NCBI GenBank assembly: GCA_041749015.1
Contig: JBGTCD010000145.1
Span: 1-52,247, forward strand
Origin: JBGTCD01 sp041749015
GTDB lineage: Bacteria; Bacteroidota; Bacteroidia; Cytophagales; Cyclobacteriaceae
Direction: 5' to 3'
Length of the DNA: 52,247 bases
In this document: positions 43,424 to 50,721 of the stretch, piece after piece
How positions within the stretch are numbered: the first letter of the stretch is position 1
How the letters are laid out: each line of letters begins with the position of its first letter
Notes under the pieces: generated by a model
Databases searched by the model: none
What the model was told of the DNA's origin: nothing
The model's input: the letters and a program-made list of their open reading frames with translations, nothing else
Translations under genes and position numbers: made by a program

Positions 43424-44968
43424 TTAGAAAGGGGGCTCTTCAGTGCCCGGGTCAACCGAAGGTGGCGGGGCATCATCAAAAGGGTCATTGATCCGACTTT
43501 GGCGTATTATGGTATTCTGGGAAGCAAACCCAAAATTATCCTCACCTATACTACCCGCAGGGGCATCCTCAAATTTAGTAAACCGGTCAATAAACTTAAC
43601 ATTGACGTTTTCTAGGGCACCATTTCGGTGTTTTGCAATGATCACCTCTGCCAATCCATGGGTAGACATCCCAGACTCATCCTGATCTAACTTGTAGTAA
43701 TCAGGCCTGTAAAGGAAGATAACCATATCCGCGTCCTGCTCTATAGAGCCTGACTCCCTTAAATCCGATAGCTGGGGTTTTTTATTGCCGCCCCTTGTCT
43801 CAACGGCCCTACTCAACTGTGATAATGCTATTACCGGAACCGAAAGCTCCTTGGCAATCCCTTTCAGTGCTCGTGAAATGGAGGCAATCTCCTGCTCCCT
43901 GTTACCCCCACCCTTATGAGATTCGCCCGACATGAGTTGCAGGTAATCCACAATTATCAATTGTACATCGTGCTGGGATTTTAATCTTCTACATTTGGCG
44001 CGTAGCTCCAAAATAGAAAGTGCCGGAGTATCATCGATAAAAATAGGCGCATCAGCCAGCTTACTGGTTTTGTTGACGAGTTGTTCCCATTCATGGCCGG
44101 CCAGGTTGCCCTTTCTGATCTTACTGCTTTCCAGTTCGGCCTCAGCTGAGATCAGCCTGCTGACCAACTGGATGGAAGACATCTCCAGAGAAAATATGGC
44201 TACCGGAAGATTAAAATCCACCGCAGCATTCCTTAAAATTGTCAGTGCGAAGGCTGTTTTACCCATACCGGGCCTTGCAGCCAGGATGACCAAATCAGAT
44301 TTTTGCCACCCTGAAGTCACTCGGTCCAGATACGTTAAGCCTGTAGGCACTCCCGTGAGACCGTCCTTATGATCTTTGCGGGTTTCGATCTCTTTGATGG
44401 CTTTACCCATAAGGGATCGCATATTATCGTAGTTCTTGCGGATATTGGATTCGGCAATCTCGAAAAGGGACTTTTGTGTTTTATCCAGAAGCTGGAACAC
44501 ATCGGTCGTATCCTCATAGGCATCATGGTGAATTTCAGAAGCCACCTGAATCAGGGCCCTTTTAATGGCCATTTCTGACACCACCCTGGCGTGAAACTCG
44601 ATATTGGCCGCAGAACTGACCTTATTCGTGAGCTCTGCAATGTAATAAGCACCACCGGCAAATTCCAGCTTTCCGTTTTTCCGGAGCTGGCTCACCACGG
44701 TGCGCATGTCTACGGGCTCAGAGTTATTAAAAAGATCGACTATGGCACTGTAAATCTCCTGATGGGATTCCTGGTAGAAGCTACCGGGCTTAAGGATATC
44801 AATAACGGTGGTGAGGGCATCCTTTTCGAGCATTAATGCCCCCAGAACGGACTCTTCAAGATCCAGGGCTTGGGGTGGTAATTTACCTAATGATTCATTA
44901 ATGTCTCTAATTGCAAGCTTTCTGGGTTTTAATCCAAGTTGCATAGTCGATTGCCTGCTTTCCTCCAT
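43424..44968 (-). CDS. dnaB: Replicative DNA helicase DnaB
   Basis: A 514-residue hexameric helicase. The N-terminal domain contains PPQALDLEESVLGALM. The RecA-like domain has Walker A ARPGMGKTA at about 231-239, Walker B IIVDYLQLM, and the DnaB motifs SLEMSS and ALSQLSRAVE. It unwinds DNA at the replication fork and is loaded at the origin. There is no intein. The ATG at 44968 is chosen; another Met nine residues in is possible. A good promoter lies at 45018-45049 and the adjacent gap holds DnaA boxes. Confidence 0.97.
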   Translation of the reverse strand: MEESRQSTMQLGLKPRKLAIRDINESLGKLPPQALDLEESVLGALMLEKDALTTVIDILKPGSFYQESHQEIYSAIVDLFNNSEPVDMRTVVSQLRKNGKLEFAGGAYYIAELTNKVSSAANIEFHARVVSEMAIKRALIQVASEIHHDAYEDTTDVFQLLDKTQKSLFEIAESNIRKNYDNMRSLMGKAIKEIETRKDHKDGLTGVPTGLTYLDRVTSGWQKSDLVILAARPGMGKTAFALTILRNAAVDFNLPVAIFSLEMSSIQLVSRLISAEAELESSKIRKGNLAGHEWEQLVNKTSKLADAPIFIDDTPALSILELRAKCRRLKSQHDVQLIIVDYLQLMSGESHKGGGNREQEIASISRALKGIAKELSVPVIALSQLSRAVETRGGNKKPQLSDLRESGSIEQDADMVIFLYRPDYYKLDQDESGMSTHGLAEVIIAKHRNGALENVNVKFIDRFTKFEDAPAGSIGEDNFGFASQNTIIRQSRINDPFDDAPPPSVDPGTEEPPF

Positions 44969-45017
44969 TCGTGTAGTTTAGTGTGGTTGTTGGTTGTATT
45001 TTGGCAAAACCTAAAAA

Positions 45018-45049
45018 CAAACCTAATCATAATATTTACCTTCAACAAT
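45018..45049 (-). promoter_or_regulatory. Promoter of dnaB
   Basis: On the minus strand ATTG (45049-45046) and TAGGTTTG (45025-45018, an exact TAnnTTTG) are 20 nt apart. The start would be near 45011, giving a leader of about 43 nt to the dnaB ATG. Confidence 0.5.
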
Positions 45050-45108
45050 TGGCCTCATGCATTGTGCATATCCCGGAACGGGATTGACCTTGTTGGATTC
45101 AAAATACT

Positions 45109-45240
45109 GTAAATCAATATTTTATATATAAAAAATTTCCCTCCATCCACAAAATGATTTCTGATAACTGCTGATAATGAATCATTCTTGTGGGAAAATC
45201 GATGGCTTATCCACAAATTATAAACTTATCCACATTTTTA
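45109..45240. other. DnaA-box cluster and AT-rich tract (possible replication origin)
   Basis: The 346-bp gap between divergent dnaB and mpl holds no gene. TTATCCACA, the perfect DnaA box, occurs at 45207-45215 and 45226-45234 in the same direction, 19 bp apart. Weaker 7/9 matches are CCATCCACA (45143-45151) and, on the other strand, TTTCCCACA near 45189-45197. A tract of A/T only (about 45114-45138) lies beside them and could be a duplex-unwinding region. Box presence is seen directly. Origin function is inference: DnaA-controlled expression of dnaB or mpl is the main alternative. Confidence 0.45.
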
Positions 45241-45264
45241 CTAACATTAGGGTCAGGATAATAA

Positions 45265-45296
45265 TTGCAGCAGTTTAGAAATTTATTCTAATTTTG
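45265..45296 (+). promoter_or_regulatory. Promoter of mpl
   Basis: TTG (45265-45267) and TAATTTTG (45289-45296) match the -33 and -7 elements with 21 nt between. The leader to the ATG at 45315 would be only about 12 nt. Confidence 0.5.
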
Positions 45297-45314
45297 AGTT
45301 AATTAAAATTTCAT

Positions 45315-46691
45315 ATGAAACCATTACCCAAAAGAAGCCATTTTATAGCAATCGGAGGCAGTGTCATGCACAGTCTTGCCATTACCCTCAAAAATATGGG
45401 CTCACAGGTGAGTGGCTCGGATGATGATATTTTTGAGCCTTCCAAAACCCTTCTTGATAATGCCGGCTTACTACCAAAAGTACCAGGGTGGTTTCCAGAA
45501 AAAATCAGTAAGGATCTGGATGCGGTGATTCTGGGGATGCATGCCCGTGCTGATAATCCTGAGTTATTAAAGGCTCAGGAATTGGGCATTCCCATTTATT
45601 CCTTTCCTGAGTTCATTACTTTACTCTCTGAAAATAAGCAACGGGTAGTGGTCTCCGGCAGCCATGGCAAGACCACTATTACAGCGATGATCATCCATGT
45701 GCTTAATTATTTTCACAGGGAATTTGATTTTGTCATTGGAGCTAATGTGCCCGGACTTGATACAAGGGTCAAACTCTCCGATGCCCCGGTGATCATTATT
45801 GAAGGCGATGAATACCTTTGTTCGGCCATCGACCCTACCCCAAAATTTTTAAAATATAAACATCATATCGGACTGATTAGTGGGATAAGCTGGGATCATA
45901 TCAATGTGTTTCCCACCGAGGATGATTATGTAAAGCAATTTGATTTCTTTGCGGATGCTACGCCCAAAGCAGGCTGTCTTGTATTTTGTGATGAAGATCC
46001 TCTGGCCTCAATCATTGGCAATAAAGAGCGGGAGGATGTTTTGGCCATCCCCTACAAAACCCACCCCTTTACGATTGAAGACGGCACGCCCTGCCTGCAG
46101 TTTAAAAATGAGCTGATCCAGATCAAGGTGTTTGGAAAGCATAATATGCAGAATATCAGTGCTGCAAAAGAGGTATTGAAGCGTCTTGGGGTCTCTGAAG
46201 AAATGTTTTTCCAAGCCATTCCCTCCTTTGAAGGGGCCTCCCAAAGGCTTGAACTGTTTGCTGAAAATTCCATATCTGCCATTTACAAAGATTATGCCCA
46301 TGCCCCATCCAAGGTGCAGGCCACCGTCAGGGCCATGCGTGAACAGTATCCTAACCGCGAGCTGTTGGCCTGTTTGGAGCTGCACACCTTCAGCAGCCTT
46401 AACCCAGAGTTCATCAATCAGTACGAAGGTACTATGAAGCCGGCCAATATGGCCGTAGTTTTCTACAATCCTGAGGCAGTAGCGCAGAAAAAAATGACAC
46501 CTATACCACTGGATGATATCAAAAAAGCCTTTGGGCAATCACTTATCAAGGTTTTTACCGAAAGAGAAAACCTAGAGCATTTCCTCCGAAATCAAAATTG
46601 GAAGCATAAAAACCTGCTATTGATGACTTCCGGAAATTTTCAAAAGCTGGACATGGAAGCACTTTCGGCTGATATATTAAAAAGCATATGA
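45315..46691 (+). CDS. mpl: UDP-N-acetylmuramate:L-alanyl-gamma-D-glutamyl-meso-diaminopimelate ligase
   Basis: A 458-residue Mur-ligase-family enzyme. The N-terminal Rossmann start FIAIGGSVMHSLAITLKNMG is typical of Mpl rather than MurC. The P-loop GSHGKTT is at about 115-121. It joins recycled murein tripeptide to UDP-MurNAc, using ATP, so the cell reuses its peptidoglycan. This implies meso-diaminopimelate in the wall. Its end overlaps the exonuclease start by ATGA. The gene is divergent from dnaB across the DnaA-box region. MurC is the nearest alternative but fits less well. Confidence 0.9.
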   Translation: MKPLPKRSHFIAIGGSVMHSLAITLKNMGSQVSGSDDDIFEPSKTLLDNAGLLPKVPGWFPEKISKDLDAVILGMHARADNPELLKAQELGIPIYSFPEFITLLSENKQRVVVSGSHGKTTITAMIIHVLNYFHREFDFVIGANVPGLDTRVKLSDAPVIIIEGDEYLCSAIDPTPKFLKYKHHIGLISGISWDHINVFPTEDDYVKQFDFFADATPKAGCLVFCDEDPLASIIGNKEREDVLAIPYKTHPFTIEDGTPCLQFKNELIQIKVFGKHNMQNISAAKEVLKRLGVSEEMFFQAIPSFEGASQRLELFAENSISAIYKDYAHAPSKVQATVRAMREQYPNRELLACLELHTFSSLNPEFINQYEGTMKPANMAVVFYNPEAVAQKKMTPIPLDDIKKAFGQSLIKVFTERENLEHFLRNQNWKHKNLLLMTSGNFQKLDMEALSADILKSI

Positions 46692-47494
46692 GCCTTCAAC
46701 TAAAAAAACCTTTGGCATTCTTTGATCTGGAAACCACAGGCACGAATGTACCGCAAGACCGGATCGTAGAAATCGCCATCGCAAAGGTAATGCCTGATGA
46801 GTCCATCGACAGGTACCTGAAACGGCTGAACCCTACCATCCCCATTTCTGAAGAGTCTACCCGGGTGCACGGCATTACCGATGCGGATGTAAAGAATGCC
46901 CCCACCTTCAAAGAATGCGCTAAAGAGATTCAGGATTTTCTGGATGGTGCCGACCTCGCCGGATTCAATATCCTGAAGTTTGACCTGCCGATGATTGTGG
47001 AGGAATTCCTTCGTGCTGATATAGAATTTGACATTAGCAAGCGCAAGCTCATTGATGCCCAGAAGATCTTCCACCTAATGGAAAAACGCACTTTGGCAGC
47101 AGCTTACAAGTTTTACTGCGGGCAGGAGCTCAAAGATGCCCATTCCGCCATGGCGGATACGGATGCGACCCTGGAGGTATTTAAAGTGCAGATGCAACAA
47201 TATGAAGGGCAACCTTTATCCGACCTTAGGGGTACTCCCATGGGCACCATCACCAAAGATATTGATGCGCTTCACGATGCCCTGAACCAGGACATGATCG
47301 ACCTGGCAGGGCGGATGGTGTATCACGAAGGTGAACCGGTATTTAATTTTGGCAAGCACCGGATGAAGCCAGTCAAGGAAATCCTGCAAAAAGAACCCTC
47401 CTACTACGACTGGATCATCAACAATGACTTCCCTCTCGATACCAAAAAGAAACTTGCTGAGATCCGCCTGAGCATGCTTAATACCAGGGGGTAG
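46688..47494 (+). CDS. DEDDh 3'-5' exonuclease with C-terminal DUF3820-like domain
   Basis: A 268-residue protein. Residues about 8-165 form a DnaQ-like exonuclease domain: Exo I FFDLETTGT (Asp and Glu), Exo II NILKFDLPM, and Exo III HSAMADTDA with the His of the DEDDh type. A C-terminal segment (about 215-262: VFNFGKHRMKPVKEIL, then YYDWIINNDFP) matches a DUF3820-like domain often found on such exonucleases. It digests DNA or RNA from the 3' end; it is not obviously the DNA polymerase proofreader. It overlaps mpl by 4 nt and is cotranscribed with it. Confidence 0.9.
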   Translation: MSLQLKKPLAFFDLETTGTNVPQDRIVEIAIAKVMPDESIDRYLKRLNPTIPISEESTRVHGITDADVKNAPTFKECAKEIQDFLDGADLAGFNILKFDLPMIVEEFLRADIEFDISKRKLIDAQKIFHLMEKRTLAAAYKFYCGQELKDAHSAMADTDATLEVFKVQMQQYEGQPLSDLRGTPMGTITKDIDALHDALNQDMIDLAGRMVYHEGEPVFNFGKHRMKPVKEILQKEPSYYDWIINNDFPLDTKKKLAEIRLSMLNTRG

Positions 47495-47569
47495 ATGGCT
47501 GTTGGCGATTGGCTTTTGGCTGTGAAAAACTCTAACTCAAACAGTAACGCTAACCCAACTTTTTCGTTA

Positions 47570-47828
47570 TTCCGGAATTTCATGGAGCGGTGCTCCAAAG
47601 GGGCAAGAGGAAGGAAATATCCGGAATCTCCTGATTTGGAATCGTATACTAAAGTTAAAGATTCCTGATCTACGCTTCGCTCCGTCAGGAATGACGGGTA
47701 AAATAAGGTGGTTCGCTCGGTCAACTTACCTTCCTCTGGCAGGGGATTGAAAAGTTGGTTTTTTCGATTAGGAGCCACGCACAGCAGTGCGTGGCTACTG
47801 GCAGGCGCAAGCATCACGCTTGTGCCTG
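47570..47828. repeat. Cluster of REP-like hairpins between convergent genes
   Basis: This 429-bp gene-free stretch (47495-47923) holds several perfect or near-perfect inverted repeats. TGGAGC-GGT-GCTCCA lies at 47583-47597. ATTCCTGA (47661-47668) pairs with TCAGGAAT (47685-47692). AGCCACGCAC-AGCA-GTGCGTGGCT at 47773-47796 is a perfect 10-bp stem. CAGGCGCAAGC (47802-47812) pairs with GCTTGTGCCTG (47818-47828), 10 of 11. TTCCGGAA is at 47570-47577. The ATTCCTGA unit and the CCACGCAC unit resemble repeats scattered between genes in Bacteroidota genomes. The short ORFs that cross this region are not credible genes. Confidence 0.7.
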
Positions 47829-47923
47829 AAACCCCTAATGCGTGTAATAGAAGAGGTGTCCTTATCTAAACCCCCAAAACCCATCTCCAAATTAATCCAT
47901 CAAATAATTTTCGAATCAGACCC

Positions 47924-48319
47924 TCATCCTTTTTCGGCCACCATTACCAGTCTTGCTTCAGGATTGATCCATTGGTAGTGTACCCAGGCTCCGGTTGCAT
48001 AGGCCAATACATCCCAGGGATCGCTGATATAAGTGGCGCTGATGGCCGGCAGGATTATTTCAAAAATTATGGATATCTGGATGACCGCCAAAACTATATA
48101 CCAGGGCTTAAAACCCCAGACAAATAGGGTGCGATAGGCCATATTCAATAAAAATAAACTTAGGGTAAGCAAAACCGGCATACAAAGGAGGTCATCAAGG
48201 TAGCTGTTCACCCAGGGGATGAAGATGTTAAATCCCTTTTCCAAAATCAGATTGATCCAAAAAAGGAGGCAGGAAACAACAAAGATCGGGTTGCGTAAAA
48301 GCTGGGCTGGATGTTTCAT
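47924..48319 (-). CDS. Small four-helix membrane protein of unknown function
   Basis: 131 residues from ATG 48319; the longer frame starts at a TTG and would run into the upstream gene. There are about four membrane helices. The segment NSYLDDLLCMPVLLTL and the C-terminal SDPWDVLAYATGA are conserved marks of a small Bacteroidota membrane-protein family that I recall being labelled magnesium-citrate transporter-like, a label with little support. It lies 13 nt after the zinc-ribbon gene and probably shares its transcript. Substrate and role are unknown. Confidence 0.7.
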   Translation of the reverse strand: MKHPAQLLRNPIFVVSCLLFWINLILEKGFNIFIPWVNSYLDDLLCMPVLLTLSLFLLNMAYRTLFVWGFKPWYIVLAVIQISIIFEIILPAISATYISDPWDVLAYATGAWVHYQWINPEARLVMVAEKG

Positions 48320-48332
48320 GGTACGGTGCAGT

Positions 48333-48629
48333 TTATCCTGGAATTGCGGCGATGAGCCAGGCAAAGAAACCGATGATGGCCATCAATACATAATGAATAA
48401 AATTCCCTGTTTTTTTAAGGGTTTTTTTCCATCCTGGGTCATCATCCTGAATGTAAAAAATCCAGTTTTCCTGATTTTCCTTTTGTTGCTGGGCTATATT
48501 CTCCTGGCGCTTTTTATCTCCTGGGCTTAAAAGGGCTCCACAGTGCTCACATTTATCATCAAGCTTTTGTTGCCAACCAGACCATTTCCCGCATTCCGGG
48601 CATTTCTTTTCTCCTGTCATACCGGACAT
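48333..48629 (-). CDS. Zinc-ribbon protein with C-terminal membrane helix
   Basis: 98 residues from ATG 48629, chosen because an A-rich run lies directly before it; ATGs at 48662 and 48620 are alternatives. An N-terminal CPECGKW and CEHCGALL pair makes a CxxC-x(n)-CxxC zinc ribbon. A charged helix follows (KKRQENIAQQQKENQEN), then one hydrophobic segment at the C-terminus (YVLMAIIGFFAWLIA). It is likely a tail-anchored cytoplasmic-side protein. No function is known. Confidence 0.72.
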   Translation of the reverse strand: MSGMTGEKKCPECGKWSGWQQKLDDKCEHCGALLSPGDKKRQENIAQQQKENQENWIFYIQDDDPGWKKTLKKTGNFIHYVLMAIIGFFAWLIAAIPG

Positions 48630-48838
48630 TTTTTTTGGTTCTACATCAACAACCATATGCATTAAATAATTTGGACGTTATTACTTTTGGTTGGCAGTGG
48701 TGGAAACAATCAGACAAATAAGGAGCTCTGATCTTTTTGAAGGAGCATTAACATCTTGGGTTGAAGAAGTCACAAAGAGAGGAAGATTTTAAGTTTAAAT
48801 TTAGGTCTTATCCCTCGATAGACTATATAAATGCCATT

Positions 48839-49216
48839 TTATTCTTTTCTTTTTATTACTTCTATTTTTTGATAATCAACATAAGGTGGTAAAGGATAAT
48901 TATCTCTTAAAATAGCCGGTGTAGAGTTTAGTCTATGAAAAATATAGTATTCCCTCATGTTATAACTTTTGAATTTAAAATCTTTCAAATAATCAAAATT
49001 CAAATTAGTATTATAATTCGACTCGGATTTTTGAATCATCAAATTATTTAAATAAAAGTCCTTAAGGGTTTTTGAATCAAATTCTAAGTCATTCTTTTCC
49101 AGTAAATTCAATGGCCTTATACTATCGGGATGATAGATGTTGATAATTTGGGCATTGTTTTGAGAAATACAAAACCAAAAGATTAATATTAAACAAATTG
49201 AATTTCTAAAAAGCAT
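48839..49216 (-). CDS. Small secreted protein of unknown function
   Basis: 125 residues with a signal peptide (LFRNSICLILIFWFCISQNNA). The mature part is about 100 residues, rich in Asn, Tyr and Leu, with no Cys. No family is recognised. The DNA is strongly AT-rich compared with the M48 gene next to it. It lies 19 nt after the M48 stop, in the same direction, so it may be read from that gene's transcript. Confidence 0.55.
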   Translation of the reverse strand: MLFRNSICLILIFWFCISQNNAQIINIYHPDSIRPLNLLEKNDLEFDSKTLKDFYLNNLMIQKSESNYNTNLNFDYLKDFKFKSYNMREYYIFHRLNSTPAILRDNYPLPPYVDYQKIEVIKRKE

Positions 49217-49235
49217 AATTTCACTTATTTAGGTG

Positions 49236-50033
49236 TTATTTGGCCTCTTTATAATACTCCATTGCTTTTGGAATCAGGGCATTGAGGTCTGCAATCCTCC
49301 GGTCATGGGATGGGTGGGTAGATAAAAATTCCGGTGGTGCACCACCCCCGCCGACTGTGGCCATGCGTTGCCAAAATTCCGGCGCTGCTTTAGGGTGATA
49401 TCCGGCCATAGCCATAAAAATAAGGCCTAGTTCATCGGCTTCAGATTCGTGGGTTCTTGTAAATTTTAAAATACCAAGTTGTGTGGTAACCCCAACAGAC
49501 TGAAGCAGAACGTTCTGAGCCAAAGAAGGATCCTGACCCATGGCTCCTGATATCGTGCTCATACCAAAATGTTGCACCAGTCCCTGGCTCATTCTTTCAC
49601 GACCATGATTAGCTACTGCATGGGCTACTTCATGCCCCATGACCACCGCTACCCCTTGTTCATCTTTACATACCGGCAAAATCCCCGTGTAAAAGGCTAC
49701 TTTTCCGCCGGGCATACACCATGCATTAATAATATCTTCTTCTATGAGATTAAACTCCCAGGTAAATCCCGCGAGTTGGTCAGCCGCATTATTGGCCGCC
49801 ATATATTCCTCCACAGCCTTTTGTATCCTGGTGCCAACCCTTTTTACCATTTGCACTTGCTGCTGATTGTTGGATAACTTACTTTCGCTCATCATTTGTC
49901 GGTATTGGTCTTCGGCCATAGGGAGCAACTGAGAATTGGGGACCAAACTGAATTGCCGCCTGCCAGATACAGGCACGGTAGCACAATCAAAGATTAAAAA
50001 TGCTACAAGGAGGATTAAGGTGCGGGATATCAT
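49236..50033 (-). CDS. M48 family metalloprotease lipoprotein
   Basis: A 265-residue protein. The zinc motif HEVAH is in MGHEVAHAVANHGRE and the third ligand Glu in HESEADELG. The N-terminus ends in IFDC then ATVPVSGRRQF, a pattern common to Bacteroidota M48 lipoproteins, so Cys17 is likely lipidated even though Asp precedes it. It is likely a periplasmic quality-control protease, similar in type to LoiP or BepA. It is divergent from the FAH-family gene, with a perfect palindrome in between (50069-50080). Confidence 0.9.
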   Translation of the reverse strand: MISRTLILLVAFLIFDCATVPVSGRRQFSLVPNSQLLPMAEDQYRQMMSESKLSNNQQQVQMVKRVGTRIQKAVEEYMAANNAADQLAGFTWEFNLIEEDIINAWCMPGGKVAFYTGILPVCKDEQGVAVVMGHEVAHAVANHGRERMSQGLVQHFGMSTISGAMGQDPSLAQNVLLQSVGVTTQLGILKFTRTHESEADELGLIFMAMAGYHPKAAPEFWQRMATVGGGGAPPEFLSTHPSHDRRIADLNALIPKAMEYYKEAK

Positions 50034-50068
50034 TGAGATTAGTTTTAAGTTCTAGATTTTTTCTTTAA

Positions 50069-50080
50069 CGTAAATTTACG
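50069..50080. promoter_or_regulatory. 12-bp perfect palindrome between M48 and FAH genes
   Basis: CGTAAATTTACG reads the same on both strands. It sits in the 76-bp gap between the divergent M48 protease and FAH-family starts, where a dimeric regulator could act on both. No regulator gene is adjacent. Confidence 0.4.
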
Positions 50081-50109
50081 AACGAAAAATAAATAAATAA
50101 ATTTTTGAC

Positions 50110-50721
50110 ATGAGGATATTTGCAATCGGCAGAAACTATGCAGCCCATATTGAAGAATTAAAAAATGAAAGGCCTGATAGTCCTGTTATATTTTCTAAAC
50201 CAGACACGGCTTTATTGCGCAAAAATCAGCCCTTTTACCTTCCGGCGTTCTCCAATGAAATCCATTATGAAGTAGAGATCGTACTCAGAATATGCAAAAA
50301 CGGAAAAAGTATTGAGCAGGAATTTGCCCATAAGTATTTTGACCAGATCGGGATTGGTATCGACTTCACAGCACGAGACCTGCAAACCCAGGTCAAAGAA
50401 AAAGGATTGCCCTGGGATATTGCCAAGGGCTTTGACGGTTCGGCCCCCATCTCTGAACTGGTGCCTGTAACCAAGTACCCTGACCTCAAAAATCTGAACT
50501 TCAGACTGGAAATAGATGGTGCTGTCAGGCAAAAAGGTAATACCAAAATGATGCTTTTTGATTTCAATTATATTATTGCATATTTATCAGGGTTCTTTAC
50601 GTTAAAGAAGGGGGATCTTATTTACACAGGAACTCCAGAGGGTGTAGGGCCTGTTACATCTGGTAACAAACTTGCTGCATACATAGAAAATGAAAAGATG
50701 TTGGATTTTGAGGTTAGGTAG
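50110..50721 (+). CDS. Fumarylacetoacetate hydrolase (FAH) family protein
   Basis: 203 residues of the FAH superfamily. Segments include IGRNYAAHIEEL near the N-terminus, then the metal-ligand region IHYEVEIVLRI, GIDFTARDLQ, and the C-terminal GDLIYTGTPEGVGPV. The superfamily covers fumarylacetoacetate hydrolase, acylpyruvase and oxaloacetate decarboxylase. The short form here is most like acylpyruvate hydrolase (FAHD1-type). It likely uses Mg2+ in the cytoplasm. Its last 32 nt contain the start of the M23 gene. Confidence 0.92.
   Translation: MRIFAIGRNYAAHIEELKNERPDSPVIFSKPDTALLRKNQPFYLPAFSNEIHYEVEIVLRICKNGKSIEQEFAHKYFDQIGIGIDFTARDLQTQVKEKGLPWDIAKGFDGSAPISELVPVTKYPDLKNLNFRLEIDGAVRQKGNTKMMLFDFNYIIAYLSGFFTLKKGDLIYTGTPEGVGPVTSGNKLAAYIENEKMLDFEVR

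Noticed and set aside
46008..46538. 176-codon antisense frame over mpl
   Set aside because: Shadow of mpl; product looks random.
47404..47817. 137-codon minus-strand frame and the 63-codon plus frame at 47787
   Set aside because: They cross the REP-like hairpin cluster and the end of the exonuclease gene; repeats inside a frame and no protein features.
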